A stretch of DNA of 64,000 nucleotides from positions 62,001 to 126,000 of the forward strand of contig NZ_JAHLPW010000011.1 in the NCBI RefSeq assembly GCF_018918075.1, given 5' to 3'. The stretch's first letter is position 1. Each line of letters opens with the position of its first letter. This document shows, piece by piece, positions 10,982 through 20,648 of the stretch. Position numbers and translations under genes: made by a program. Source of the DNA: Virgibacillus sp. MSJ-26 (GTDB lineage: Bacteria > Bacillota > Bacilli > Bacillales > Amphibacillaceae). Under the pieces are notes generated by a model, which had not been told where the DNA came from, made no database searches, and saw nothing but the letters and a program-made list of their open reading frames with translations.

Positions 10982-12178
10982 TTAATTAGTATCTTCATTT
11001 ACAGTGGCACCTGAAACGGTGTCGACTTGAGTCGTAGCTCCAGATACAGCATCAACACTACCACCGGTTAACTGTTGTCCTGTCTTTTCTAAATACCAAT
11101 CAATAATTGGTTTAATATCTTGCACATATTCATTAATACCAACAAATTTTCCATCTTCATCATGCATGGACTGATAGCTATGAACCACATATTTATCTGG
11201 TCCATGTGTTGGCACATGAACTCTTACAACATCTTCATTCCCTTTACGTAATTGTTGAATAACCCAAGATACACTGCTGTACGTCCGCTCTGGATGACAT
11301 TGGGCAAGAGGACTGCCTACTTGCCCGGGCCAACGAGAGGCAAACATGTCTTCTGCGTCAAGTGTACGGTTATAATATAAAAATTGATTGTTACTATCCG
11401 CATATGTTAATTCCATCGGCATTGACTTTAAAAAGTAGTCCAATTGATTGACTGTTAATACACCACGGTCTAACTTGACGTAGGTATTTCCTTCAACGGC
11501 TTCTGTTTCTTTTGCAGCTTGTTCAACCCAATCATCAGCTGATTTATCAACATTTTCAATCGTCGTATCAATGCTACCTGTGGCATATAAATCTTCCTCG
11601 GTTGAGACATCTTTCATGCCTTCAGGTGACTGTAAAATATTAACTACATTAATAAAACGGATAAATTTTTTAATGCAGCCTTCTAGGAATTCAGTTGTTT
11701 TAATATCTTTTAAATTATTTTCTTCATCAAAGGCTTCATGGACTTGTCCTAATAGAAACTCATTACCGGGCATAACTACAGCATTTACACCAGGTGCATC
11801 TAGTACTTGTCTTAAGTGTAACTGAGCTCGGGAAGACCCTTGAACATCATAAGAAGCGCCTACAATCATTACTGGTTTTCCATCTAAAGGGTGTAGGTTG
11901 AATGATAACCATTCTATAACACTTTGTAATGCTGAAGGAATGGAATGGTTATATTCGGGAGTTGCTATGATGACACCATCCGCTTCAGATATTTTTTTAT
12001 TTAAATGTTGAATTGGTTCGCTATTTGTTTGATCGTCACTCTGATTAAACATAGGAATGTCTTTAATGTCTGTGACGTCAACCTCTATTAGTTTGTTAAA
12101 TTGTTTTGCAATAAAATCCAATAATAAACGATTATAAGAAAAATCAGCGTTTGATCCAACTAGCCCAACTATTTTCAT
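10982..12178 (-). CDS. FMN reductase-PAS protein with two C-terminal flavinylation motifs
   Basis: 398 aa. Residues 1-190 are a flavodoxin-like NAD(P)H-dependent FMN reductase domain ([13 protein letters not shown] at the N-terminus, then [20 protein letters not shown]). An acidic linker follows to about 235. Residues about 235-362 resemble the PAS domain of DUF438-type proteins ([35 protein letters not shown]). The tail holds two motifs, DAVSGAT (376-382) and DTVSGAT (386-392), matching the ApbE target consensus; Thr382 and Thr392 are the predicted FMN acceptors. Tandem motifs use different codons. Next genes: a paralogous reductase upstream (12 nt away) and apbE downstream. Likely a cytosolic multi-flavin electron carrier; the electron acceptor is unknown. 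Confidence 0.85.
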   Translation of the reverse strand: MKIVGLVGSNADFSYNRLLLDFIAKQFNKLIEVDVTDIKDIPMFNQSDDQTNSEPIQHLNKKISEADGVIIATPEYNHSIPSALQSVIEWLSFNLHPLDGKPVMIVGASYDVQGSSRAQLHLRQVLDAPGVNAVVMPGNEFLLGQVHEAFDEENNLKDIKTTEFLEGCIKKFIRFINVVNILQSPEGMKDVSTEEDLYATGSIDTTIENVDKSADDWVEQAAKETEAVEGNTYVKLDRGVLTVNQLDYFLKSMPMELTYADSNNQFLYYNRTLDAEDMFASRWPGQVGSPLAQCHPERTYSSVSWVIQQLRKGNEDVVRVHVPTHGPDKYVVHSYQSMHDEDGKFVGINEYVQDIKPIIDWYLEKTGQQLTGGSVDAVSGATTQVDTVSGATVNEDTN

Positions 12179-12190
12179 TTAAAGGCCTCC

Positions 12191-12802
12191 TTAATTATCA
12201 TTGTTCTCCCAAGAAAAACTTTGCTTTTTTTGACGTGAATGATTACTTTTAACCAGGTGATTCGTTATATCAACAAATTGGACAAAATCATTGAAAAATT
12301 CCTCAAGTATTTCTATTTTTTTATAATCTTTGAGAATGCCATTTTCATCAAAAGCTTGGAGGGAATTGCCCAACAGGAATTCAGAACTAGGCATTATCCG
12401 CGCTTTTAATTCAGGTGCATCTAGTATTTGTCTTAAATGTGATTGGGCGCGAGAGGAACCCAATTTACCATAGGAAGCACCTGTTATCATCACCGGCTTA
12501 TCTATAAATGGTTGGGATGTATAAGATAACCACTCGAAAGCACTTTTTAATATAGCTGGTATAGAATGATTATATTCAGGTGTACTAATGATGACTCCAT
12601 CTGCTTCAGTAATTTTGTCTGCAAGATTTTGAACCTCTTTAGGAACTACGCTGTCTTCAGGTTTGTTAAAAGCAGGTAAATTCTTTATTTCACAAACGTC
12701 AATATTAGCTTGATTAGCAAAATGCTTTTGAATAAATTGTAGCAATCTGCGGTTAGTTGACTGGTCAGAGTTTGTCCCAACCATACCTATAAACTTTTTC
12801 AT
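12191..12802 (-). CDS. NAD(P)H-dependent FMN reductase family protein
   Basis: 203-aa flavodoxin-fold oxidoreductase, paralogous to residues 1-190 of its downstream neighbour: GMVGTNSDQSTNRRLL near the N-terminus (phosphate loop), then [20 protein letters not shown] and GSSRAQSHLRQILDAPEL. ATG 12802 is preceded by AAGGGGC; the frame continues to 12841 without a better start. It has no PAS domain and no flavinylation motif. The 12-nt gap to the next gene indicates an operon, perhaps a two-component reductase. Azo- or quinone-reductase activity is possible from the family, but the substrate is not readable. Confidence 0.85.
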   Translation of the reverse strand: MKKFIGMVGTNSDQSTNRRLLQFIQKHFANQANIDVCEIKNLPAFNKPEDSVVPKEVQNLADKITEADGVIISTPEYNHSIPAILKSAFEWLSYTSQPFIDKPVMITGASYGKLGSSRAQSHLRQILDAPELKARIMPSSEFLLGNSLQAFDENGILKDYKKIEILEEFFNDFVQFVDITNHLVKSNHSRQKKQSFSWENNDN

Positions 12803-13003
12803 TTTATAGCCCCTTTCCAAATCTATGTATTGTTCACTCAAGCTTTTAAGTAATTCCTAAACTAAGTAACATATAACCGATTATGGAAGAATATAAACAT
12901 TTTTACGTTAAGAAAAGTAGTCCTATCAACAAGCACCGAGTAGTTTTAAAAAAGTTATCCCAATGTTGATAAAATCAAAGATGAAAAAAGATAATTATTC
13001 ACA

Positions 13004-13124
13004 TGTGTATAATTCAGTATAAAAAGAGACGTAAAAAATTTGTGGATAAGTTTATTTTTGATTGATTTTGTGATATTCTATTATGTTAGTGACTGAAAAA
13101 GTGCTAACAAAAAATATATCCACA
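13004..13124. promoter_or_regulatory. DnaA boxes upstream of mnmE
   Basis: A perfect box TGTGGATAA at 13041-13049, flanked by one-mismatch boxes TGTGTATAA (13004-13012) and ATATCCACA (13116-13124). They occupy the divergent 369-nt gap between the FMN reductase operon and mnmE, about 6 kb from oriC. No gene is seen in this gap. A role in titrating DnaA or in regulating mnmE is inference. Confidence 0.55.
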
Positions 13125-13171
13125 AAATAGTGAGTTAAAATATAGATATAAAATGTTTGGAGGTGACAGAT

Positions 13172-14548
13172 ATGGAAACAGATACGATTACCGCAATATC
13201 GACTCCAATGGGGGAGGGAGCTATTTCAATTGTTAGATTGAGTGGCCCCGAAGCCATTAGAATCACAAGTAGGGTCTATAAAGGAAAAGACCTGACTAAA
13301 GTTGACTCGCATACGATTAATTACGGTAAAGTTATTGATCCAAATACAAATGAGATAGTGGAAGAAGTGATGGTGTCAGTAATGCGGGCACCTAAGACTT
13401 TTACAAGAGAAGATATTGTTGAAATAAACTGTCATGGTGGAATGGTGGCGGTGAATCGAGTTTTAGAGATTATTTTATCAGAAGGGGCTAGAATCGCTGA
13501 ACCAGGGGAGTTTACCAAGCGAGCATTCTTAAATGGACGGATCGATCTGTCACAAGCAGAGGCCGTTATGGATTTAATCCGTGCTAAAACAGATAAAGCC
13601 ATGTCTGTCGCCTTAAAACAGATGGACGGAAGGCTTTCAAAGCTTATTAAACGCTATAGACAGGAACTACTTGAAACAGTTGCCCATGTTGAAGTTAATA
13701 TTGATTATCCTGAATATGATGATGTTGAAGAAATGTCTCATGATTTGATGCGTGAAAAAACGAGAAAAGTCTATCAGGATATTGAAGAACTTTTGAGTGT
13801 TGCCAAGCAAGGAAAAATAATGAGAGAAGGTTTAGCGACAGCAATTATTGGACGACCAAATGTCGGAAAATCCTCACTTATGAACACTCTTGTTCAAGAA
13901 AATAAGGCAATTGTTACCGAAGTTCCTGGCACGACTCGTGACGTTATTGAGGAATATGTGAATGTTCGAGGTGTCCCACTGAGATTAGTTGATACGGCTG
14001 GAATTAGAGAAACTGAAGATATAGTAGAAAAAATTGGTGTAGAACGTTCTAGACAAGTTTTACAAGAAGCTGATCTTATTTTGCTTGTTTTAAATAATAA
14101 TGAGCCATTAACAGATGACGACTTTGCTCTTTTTGAAGCTGTTAAAGATTTTGAATGCATCATTATTATTAATAAAACAGATTTGGAACAAAGATTAGAT
14201 TTAAATAAGGTAAAAGAACTTGCTGGAGAGCATTCAATTGTGACGACATCATTGTTAAAAGAAGAGGGCATTGATCAATTAGAAGTTAAAATTTCAGAAA
14301 CTTTTTTTGATGGTGAACTTGATTCAGGAGATTTAACTTACGTGTCCAATGTTCGACATATCCAGTTGTTAAATCAAGCCAAAGACGCATTAAAGGATGC
14401 TATGGAAGGTTTAGAAATGCAAATGCCTTTAGATATTATACAAATTGATGTGACAAGAACGTGGGAATTATTAGGTGAGATTATTGGAGATACAGCGAGC
14501 GATGCTCTCATTGATCAGTTATTCTCTCAATTTTGTCTTGGTAAATAG
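13172..14548 (+). CDS. mnmE: tRNA modification GTPase MnmE (TrmE)
   Basis: With MnmG, forms the 5-carboxymethylaminomethyl modification at wobble uridine 34 of several tRNAs. The 458-aa product has an N-terminal folate-binding domain ([20 protein letters not shown]), a helical domain split by the G domain, and G motifs GRPNVGKSS (G1), TTRDV (G2), DTAGI (G3), NKTD (G4). It ends with the catalytic C-terminal FCLGK (CxGK). ATG 13172 follows GGAGGTGACAG; an upstream in-frame codon at 13157 lacks such a site. It forms the mnmE-mnmG-rsmG-noc-parAB run. Confidence 0.98.
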   Translation: METDTITAISTPMGEGAISIVRLSGPEAIRITSRVYKGKDLTKVDSHTINYGKVIDPNTNEIVEEVMVSVMRAPKTFTREDIVEINCHGGMVAVNRVLEIILSEGARIAEPGEFTKRAFLNGRIDLSQAEAVMDLIRAKTDKAMSVALKQMDGRLSKLIKRYRQELLETVAHVEVNIDYPEYDDVEEMSHDLMREKTRKVYQDIEELLSVAKQGKIMREGLATAIIGRPNVGKSSLMNTLVQENKAIVTEVPGTTRDVIEEYVNVRGVPLRLVDTAGIRETEDIVEKIGVERSRQVLQEADLILLVLNNNEPLTDDDFALFEAVKDFECIIIINKTDLEQRLDLNKVKELAGEHSIVTTSLLKEEGIDQLEVKISETFFDGELDSGDLTYVSNVRHIQLLNQAKDALKDAMEGLEMQMPLDIIQIDVTRTWELLGEIIGDTASDALIDQLFSQFCLGK

Positions 14549-14596
14549 ATCGAAAATGAATTTATATAAAAGTTTTTAGAAGGGAATGAAAAGAAA

Positions 14597-16483
14597 ATGG
14601 TATACAATGCAGGTAACTATGACGTTATTGTTGTCGGTGCAGGTCACGCGGGTGCTGAAGCTGCGTTAGCGTCTGCCCGAATGGGTGCAAAAACGTTAAT
14701 GCTAACTCTCAATTTAGATATGATTGCTTTTATGCCGTGTAACCCATCTCTAGGTGGACCAGCAAAAGGAATTGTCATTCGGGAAGTCGATGCACTTGGA
14801 GGTGTTATGGGTAAAGTTATTGATAAAGCCTATATCCAAATGCGTATGTTGAATACAAGAAAAGGTCCAGCTGTTAGAGCCTTAAGGGCACAAGCTGATA
14901 AGCCAGTTTATATACAAGAAATGAAACATCTTATTGAAAATGAAAAAAATATCACGCTTATGCAAGGTATGGTAAACGAATTAATTGTTGAAGATGGCGT
15001 TTGTAAGGGTGTTATCACAGAAACTCATGCGGCTTACTATGCTGATACAGTAATTGTTACTACAGGTACGTTTATGCGCGGAAAGGTTTTAATGGGCGAT
15101 TTAGAGTATGAAAGTGGTCCAAATAACCAACGTGTGTCCATTAAATTATCTGAAAACCTAGAAGAACTCGGTATAGAACTAACACGCTTTAAGACAGGAA
15201 CACCACCACGTGTCAATAGTAATTCTATCGATTATACAAAAACAGAAATGCAACCGGGTGATGATAAACCGCAAAGTTTCTCATATGAAACAACGGAATA
15301 TATAACCGATCAGATTCCTTGCTGGTTAACTTATACGAATGAGTTCACCCATCAGGTGATAAACGACAATTTAAATCTTTCAGCAATGTATTCTGGTATG
15401 AAAAGAGGGACCGGTCCACGCTATTGTCCATCTATTGAGGATAAAATTGTCCGATTTAATGATAAACCTCGCCATCAAATATTTTTAGAACCTGAAGGTA
15501 GAGATACAGAAGAAGTATATGTTCAAGGATTATCAACTTCAATGCCTGAAGAGGTTCAGCAACAAATGGTTCATTCGGTTAAAGGGCTTGAAAACGCACA
15601 AATTATGCGACCGGGCTATGCAATTGAATATGATGCAGTTGTTCCAACACAATTATGGCCGACCCTTGAAACGAAAAAAATCCAAGGATTATTTACAGCT
15701 GGTCAAATTAATGGAACATCAGGCTATGAAGAAGCGGCTGCCCAAGGAATTATGGCTGGAATCAATGCTGCGGCTAAAGTACTTGGTAAAGATCCCGTCA
15801 TTCTTGACCGTTCACAAGCTTATATCGGGGTATTAATTGATGATTTAGTTACAAAAGGCACAAAAGAACCGTATCGTCTCCTAACTTCTCGAGCAGAGTA
15901 TCGTCTTTTACTACGTCACGACAATGCTGACATGAGACTGACAGAATTAGGATATAATCTCGGTTTAATTTCTGAAGAACGTTATCAAAACTTTGAAGAG
16001 AAAAAACGTCTTATCAAAGAAGAAAGAAAACGTTTGGATAAAACAGTTATTAAAGCAGAAGAAAATGTGCAAAATTTACTTGAAGAGGCAGGATCATCAC
16101 GCTTGAAAGACGCTATGAAAGCTTATGACCTATTAAAACGACCAGAAGTTAACTATGAATTAATTGAAAAAATGATTGAACCTAATGAGAAATTAAATGA
16201 TGAAATGAAAGAACAAGTTGAAATTCAAATTAAATATGAAGGTTATATTAAAAAGGCTAGTGAACAAGTTGAACGTATGTTAAAAATGGAAGACAAAAAA
16301 ATCCCTGAAAATATTGATTATGATGCGATTAGTGGTATAGCTTCCGAAGCAAAAGAGAAACTAAAAGAAGTAAGACCATTATCTGTAGGGCAAGCCTCCA
16401 GAATATCAGGTGTTAACCCAAGTGATGTATCCATTTTACTTGTATATATCGAACAAGGAAAAATTGCCAAAGTAGCAAATTAA
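14597..16483 (+). CDS. mnmG: tRNA uridine-5-carboxymethylaminomethyl enzyme MnmG (GidA)
   Basis: FAD-dependent partner of MnmE in wobble-uridine modification. At 628 aa it is family length. The N-terminal dinucleotide-binding motif is [19 protein letters not shown] (about 10-28). Conserved [13 protein letters not shown] follows near 48-60, [12 protein letters not shown] near 374-385, and a helical C-terminal domain ends with the [19 protein letters not shown] block that contacts MnmE. ATG 14597 is preceded by AAGGGAATG, 48 nt after mnmE. Confidence 0.98.
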   Translation: MVYNAGNYDVIVVGAGHAGAEAALASARMGAKTLMLTLNLDMIAFMPCNPSLGGPAKGIVIREVDALGGVMGKVIDKAYIQMRMLNTRKGPAVRALRAQADKPVYIQEMKHLIENEKNITLMQGMVNELIVEDGVCKGVITETHAAYYADTVIVTTGTFMRGKVLMGDLEYESGPNNQRVSIKLSENLEELGIELTRFKTGTPPRVNSNSIDYTKTEMQPGDDKPQSFSYETTEYITDQIPCWLTYTNEFTHQVINDNLNLSAMYSGMKRGTGPRYCPSIEDKIVRFNDKPRHQIFLEPEGRDTEEVYVQGLSTSMPEEVQQQMVHSVKGLENAQIMRPGYAIEYDAVVPTQLWPTLETKKIQGLFTAGQINGTSGYEEAAAQGIMAGINAAAKVLGKDPVILDRSQAYIGVLIDDLVTKGTKEPYRLLTSRAEYRLLLRHDNADMRLTELGYNLGLISEERYQNFEEKKRLIKEERKRLDKTVIKAEENVQNLLEEAGSSRLKDAMKAYDLLKRPEVNYELIEKMIEPNEKLNDEMKEQVEIQIKYEGYIKKASEQVERMLKMEDKKIPENIDYDAISGIASEAKEKLKEVRPLSVGQASRISGVNPSDVSILLVYIEQGKIAKVAN

Positions 16484-16498
16484 GTAAAAGATTGTTTT

Positions 16499-16556
16499 AG
16501 GTGGCTATAGTAATGGGGGAGTAATCATATTCCTCGTTATATTTGCCACCTTTTTT
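16499..16556 (+). terminator. Branched terminator between mnmG and rsmG
   Basis: AGGTGGC (16499-16505) pairs with GCCACCT (16545-16551), enclosing a second imperfect stem formed by GTAATGGGGGA and TTCCTCGTTAT. A T-run follows at once. It may reduce read-through into rsmG. Confidence 0.75.
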
Positions 16557-16587
16557 AACATATAAACTAAAAAGAGGGGATAATAAA

Positions 16588-17304
16588 ATGAATGAAGAGC
16601 AATTCTTACAAACTTTAAAAGAAAAGGGAATCTCACTCAGTCCAGAACAAGTAAAACAATTTGAAATTTACTTTGATACTCTTGTTGAATGGAATAATAA
16701 AATTAATTTGACAGCCTTAACTGCTAAAGAAGACGTTTACTTAAAACATTTTTATGACTCGATTACGCCAGCGTTTTACTATGATTTTAATGACAATCTA
16801 CATATTTGCGATATCGGGGCAGGAGCGGGATTCCCGAGTATTCCTCTTAAAATTTGCTTTCCAAATTTAAAAGTAACAATTGTCGACTCACTAAAGAAGA
16901 GAATCGGTTTTTTAAACCATTTAGCTTCAAGTTTAGATCTAACTGGTGTGGTTTTTCATCATGATCGCGCAGAAAACTTCGGTAAAAATAAGCAAATGCG
17001 GGAATCATTTGATATTGTTACAGCTAGAGCGGTAGCTAGGATGTCTGTATTAAGTGAATTATGTCTTCCTCTTGTTAAAAAAATGGGTGTTTTTATTGCT
17101 ATGAAAGGATCAAAAGCAGATGAAGAAGTGAATATTGCTGACAAAGCTATCCGGTTGCTTGGTGGTGATATAAAAGAAATGAAAACATTCACATTACCTC
17201 AGGAAGATAGTGAACGCTCAATCATACTAATTGACAAAAATAGAAAGACACCAAAAAAATACCCAAGAAAAGCAGGTACTCCTGGAAAAGAACCCATCGA
17301 ATAA
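16588..17304 (+). CDS. rsmG: 16S rRNA (guanine527-N7)-methyltransferase RsmG
   Basis: SAM-dependent enzyme methylating N7 of G527 in 16S rRNA; loss gives low-level streptomycin resistance in other bacteria. The 238-aa product (239 in B. subtilis) has the conserved NKINLTA near 36-42, the SAM loop [14 protein letters not shown] near 74-87, and [12 protein letters not shown] near 147. The frame opens at 16543, but AGAGGGGATAATAAA lies directly before the ATG at 16588. The C-terminus ends [15 protein letters not shown], typical of the family. Confidence 0.97.
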   Translation: MNEEQFLQTLKEKGISLSPEQVKQFEIYFDTLVEWNNKINLTALTAKEDVYLKHFYDSITPAFYYDFNDNLHICDIGAGAGFPSIPLKICFPNLKVTIVDSLKKRIGFLNHLASSLDLTGVVFHHDRAENFGKNKQMRESFDIVTARAVARMSVLSELCLPLVKKMGVFIAMKGSKADEEVNIADKAIRLLGGDIKEMKTFTLPQEDSERSIILIDKNRKTPKKYPRKAGTPGKEPIE

Positions 17305-17611
17305 GCTGTATCTGCTTAAATATTCGGGTTAAATATGATGAGTTTGTTTTCACTAAATGAAAAATAATATATGAATTGGATTATTACTAAGAGATAAGTT
17401 CATAAACAAATAGATATGATATCATACCTTTATCTTAACAAATATGGTAAAATAGCTGTGGATACGTTTATAATTGATTACTATAAAAGGTTACCTAATC
17501 TAATGAGCTAACGACTTATTTGATAGTTACATAAATGATATAATACAAAGGCCAACTTAATTGTACAATAACTACTACATAGTTTGCGATATGATTTTAC
17601 TTTTTAACAAA

Positions 17612-17627
17612 TGTTTCACGTGAAACA
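17612..17627. promoter_or_regulatory. parS centromere site upstream of noc
   Basis: TGTTTCACGTGAAACA, a perfect 16-bp palindrome matching the Spo0J/ParB parS consensus. One base further on, TTTCACATGAAA (17629-17640) is a parS half-core with a single change in its centre. The site lies in the 510-nt non-coding gap rsmG-noc (17305-17814), which is otherwise AT-rich with no gene, about 11 kb from oriC. ParB loading here would nucleate the origin-proximal partition complex. Confidence 0.93.
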
Positions 17628-17814
17628 TTTTCACATGAAAGGTATGGTAATTTATTTAATCAGATAAGTAATTGCAATATATACTTTTAATCATATTATT
17701 AGTTTAGGTCTATTTGTTTAGCTTTAAAAGTGGATATTATGTCCTTTTATCATATCAAAATCTTGAAATATATAAGAAAACTAATCTATTTAATATCGAA
17801 GGTGGTGTCAGATA

Positions 17815-18666
17815 GTGTTGCAACCTTTTAATAGGATTTTTGGTTTAGGTGATAAACCGGAATCTGAGACAGGTGAGGAAACCTATCACCCAGATGAAGT
17901 CGTTCAAATACCGGTTGCAGATATAGAACCAAATCGGTATCAACCTCGGTCTATCTTTAATGAGGAAAAAATAAGCGAGCTTGCTCAGACTATTCATACT
18001 CACGGTATGATCCAACCTATCATTGTTAGAAAAGCTGAAAATGAACGCTATGAAATCATTGCTGGGGAAAGAAGATGGCGTGCAGTTCAATCGTTGGATT
18101 GGGATCATATCCCTGGTATTATAAGAGAAATGACTGAAACTGAAACAGCCTCCGTTGCACTTATAGAAAATTTACAACGTGAAGAATTGACAGTTATAGA
18201 GGAGGCCACAGCGTATTCAAAGCTGATTGAAATGCATAGTTTAACTCAGGAAGCACTGGCTCAGAGATTGGGTAAAAATCAATCAACGATTGCGAATAAG
18301 CTGAGGTTATTGAAACTTCCAGATGCTGTACAAGAAGCGCTGCTAAATAAGGAAATAACAGAACGACATGCTAGAGCGTTAATAAAGGTAGAGGATCCTG
18401 AAAAACAGGTTCAATTACTTAAGGAAATAATAGAACAGCATCTCAATGTTAAACAGACAGAAGAAAAAATAGCTTCTTTAAATAAACCAAAGCAAAAGAA
18501 GAAAAAACCAAAACTTAAAGGTGTTAACAAAGATATTCGTATCGCTATGAATACCATTCGCCAATCACTTAACATGGTCTCAGATACAGGTATAGACGTA
18601 GAGTCGGATGAAGAAGATCTTGAAGATTATTACCAAATCACAATAAAAATTCCTAAAAAGAAATAA
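17815..18666 (+). CDS. noc: Nucleoid occlusion protein Noc
   Basis: ParB-family CTPase that binds NBS sites and blocks FtsZ ring assembly over the chromosome. The 283-aa product equals the B. subtilis length and begins [14 protein letters not shown], an N-terminal amphipathic membrane-targeting segment. A ParB-type N domain follows with NRYQPRSIF and GERRWRAV, then a helix-turn-helix [21 protein letters not shown] near 143-162. The start is a GTG at 17815 after GGTGGTG. It is distinguished from parB by position directly after rsmG. No perfect NBS was noticed in the window. Confidence 0.95.
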   Translation: MLQPFNRIFGLGDKPESETGEETYHPDEVVQIPVADIEPNRYQPRSIFNEEKISELAQTIHTHGMIQPIIVRKAENERYEIIAGERRWRAVQSLDWDHIPGIIREMTETETASVALIENLQREELTVIEEATAYSKLIEMHSLTQEALAQRLGKNQSTIANKLRLLKLPDAVQEALLNKEITERHARALIKVEDPEKQVQLLKEIIEQHLNVKQTEEKIASLNKPKQKKKKPKLKGVNKDIRIAMNTIRQSLNMVSDTGIDVESDEEDLEDYYQITIKIPKKK

Positions 18667-18694
18667 TAAATATGTATATATATTAACATTTTAT

Positions 18695-18726
18695 CCCTCA
18701 CTAAAAGTTAAGGTGAGGGTTATTTA
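18695..18726 (+). terminator. Weak terminator after noc
   Basis: CCCTCAC (18695-18701) pairs with GTGAGGG (18713-18719), followed by TTATTTAT, a poor U-tract. The remaining 180 nt to parA are AT-rich and presumably hold the parAB promoter. Confidence 0.55.
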
Positions 18727-18908
18727 TATTCATAACTTTGGTTAAATGTCGATTAAATCTAGCAATGAGAAGCCATATCTAGTAAAATGTAACAATGAAA
18801 TCATTTAAAGTACCATTAAATTACATTATCCTAACATAATAGATTTTTAATAGTCAGTTGTTGTAAATGGTGATAGAATAGAAAGTATATATTTAGGTAG
18901 GTGAAAAC

Positions 18909-19682
18909 ATGGGAAAAATAATGTCCATCGCAAATCAAAAAGGTGGCGTAGGAAAGACAACTTCATCAGTGAATTTAAGTGCTAGTCTTGCTGAATTGAA
19001 TAACAAGGTTTTACTCGTAGATATAGATCCGCAGGGCAATGCTACAAGTGGAGTAGGTGTCAACAAAGCAGATGTAAATCAATGTGTTTACAATGTGTTA
19101 GTTGAGGATTTACCGGCTGAAGAAGTTATTATTCCTACTGAAACAGTCAACTTAGATATCATACCTGCTACAATTCAGCTCGCAGGAGCGGAAATTGAAT
19201 TGGTACCAACAATCTCACGTGAGATACGTCTAAAAAAATCTCTAGAGAAACTCAAAGAATCCTATGACTATATTATCATCGATTGTCCACCATCCTTAGG
19301 GTTACTAACAATCAATGCATTAACATCTTCAGATACTGTTTTAATTCCCGTTCAATGTGAATATTATGCTCTTGAAGGATTAAGCCAGTTGTTAAATACG
19401 ATTCGTTTGGTTCAAAAGCATCTTAATAAAGAACTAATGATAGAAGGAGTATTGTTGACAATGCTTGATGCTAGAACCAATCTGGGCTTACAGGTGATAG
19501 AGGAAGTAAAAAAATACTTTCAAGATAAAGTATATAAGTCGATCATCCCAAGAAATGTTCGATTAGGAGAGGCTCCAAGTCATGGTAAACCAATTTCCAC
19601 ATATGATCCTAAATCACGCGGAGCCCAAGTTTATCTTGAATTAGCGAAAGAAGTGATGATGAATGGCGAGAGGGTTGGGTAG
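18909..19682 (+). CDS. parA: Chromosome partitioning ATPase ParA (Soj)
   Basis: Deviant-Walker ATPase that acts with ParB in origin segregation and, in B. subtilis, regulates DnaA directly. 257 aa. The N-terminus is GKIMSIANQKGGVGKTTSSV, giving the signature Lys in KGGVGKTT. Walker A' DIDPQGNAT is near 40-48, and YIIIDCPPSLGLLT lies near 120. ATG 18909 follows GTAGGTGAAAAC. The 3' end overlaps parB by 20 nt, so translation is coupled. Confidence 0.97.
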   Translation: MGKIMSIANQKGGVGKTTSSVNLSASLAELNNKVLLVDIDPQGNATSGVGVNKADVNQCVYNVLVEDLPAEEVIIPTETVNLDIIPATIQLAGAEIELVPTISREIRLKKSLEKLKESYDYIIIDCPPSLGLLTINALTSSDTVLIPVQCEYYALEGLSQLLNTIRLVQKHLNKELMIEGVLLTMLDARTNLGLQVIEEVKKYFQDKVYKSIIPRNVRLGEAPSHGKPISTYDPKSRGAQVYLELAKEVMMNGERVG

Positions 19683-20499
19683 AGGACTTGATGCATTTTT
19701 TCCTGAAATAAAGGAAACATCCGATGACAATGTTCAAGAAATACCTATTGATGAGTGTAGGCCAAATCCTTATCAACCAAGGAAAACCTTCCATGCAGAT
19801 GCTATTGAGGAATTAAAGGATTCAATACTCGAATATGGAATCATTCAACCATTAATTGTACGAAAAAGCATCAAAGGCTATCAAATTGTTGTAGGAGAAA
19901 GACGTTTTCGAGCAGCAAAAGAAGCAAAGTTGTCATCTATTCCAGCTATTGTCAAAGATTTAACAGACGAACGAATGATGGAACTGGCTCTACTCGAAAA
20001 CTTACAACGTGAAGATTTATCCCCGATTGAAGAAGCTCATGCTTATTCTAACTTAATGAATGAGTTAGGGATTACACAAGAAGAACTTTCAAAACGATTA
20101 GGCAAAAGTCGGTCACATATTGCCAATATTACTAGATTATTATCACTACCAAACCAAGTGATAGCCTATATTAATAATGGTGAACTTTCCATGGGACATG
20201 GTCGAGCCTTATTAGCTGTTAAAGACGAGGATAAATTGTCATACTTTGTTAATAGAATCCGTAAAGAACATCTAAACGTAAGACAAGTCGAGCAATTAAT
20301 TCAAGAATTAAATAAGAAGCCTGAACAAAAACCGGATAAACCCAAAAAAGATATATTTCTTCAAGAAAGAGAGTCAGTTTTGCGAAATAAGCTTGGGACA
20401 TCAGTTAAAATTAATCGTGGTAAGCGAAAGGGTAAAATAGAGATTGAATTTTATACAGACGAAGACCTTAATCGCATTATTGATGTATTAGAAAATTAA
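19663..20499 (+). CDS. parB: Chromosome partitioning protein ParB (Spo0J)
   Basis: parS-binding CTP-dependent clamp; in Bacillus it also antagonises Soj to permit sporulation. 278 aa (282 in B. subtilis). It begins MARGLGRGLDAFFPE, then NPYQPRKTF, the CTP-binding motif GERRFRAAKEA, and a helix-turn-helix ITQEELSKRLGKSRSHIANI near 135-154, with a C-terminal dimerisation domain. ATG 19663 lies inside the end of parA. Two perfect parS sites are within 2 kb on either side. Confidence 0.97.
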   Translation: MARGLGRGLDAFFPEIKETSDDNVQEIPIDECRPNPYQPRKTFHADAIEELKDSILEYGIIQPLIVRKSIKGYQIVVGERRFRAAKEAKLSSIPAIVKDLTDERMMELALLENLQREDLSPIEEAHAYSNLMNELGITQEELSKRLGKSRSHIANITRLLSLPNQVIAYINNGELSMGHGRALLAVKDEDKLSYFVNRIRKEHLNVRQVEQLIQELNKKPEQKPDKPKKDIFLQERESVLRNKLGTSVKINRGKRKGKIEIEFYTDEDLNRIIDVLEN

Positions 20500-20504
20500 T
20501 ATTG

Positions 20505-20537
20505 CTGACTGGCTTAAATAGCCAGTCAGTTTTTTTC
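20505..20537 (+). terminator. Terminator after parB
   Basis: CTGACTGGC (20505-20513) pairs perfectly with GCCAGTCAG (20521-20529) around a 7-nt loop, followed by eight T. Confidence 0.92.
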
Positions 20538-20648
20538 CTTATATGTAAGTTGAATTTCTTGATATTAAATCGGGAAAATCACTAGTGCTTAGTTTCTTTC
20601 AAACTTTAAATTAAAATAATGAAAATATATCGATAGGGGGTTCACCTA

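Noticed and set aside
17305-17814. Small gene between rsmG and noc
   Set aside because: No frame with a start and ribosome binding site; the stretch is AT-rich and carries parS.
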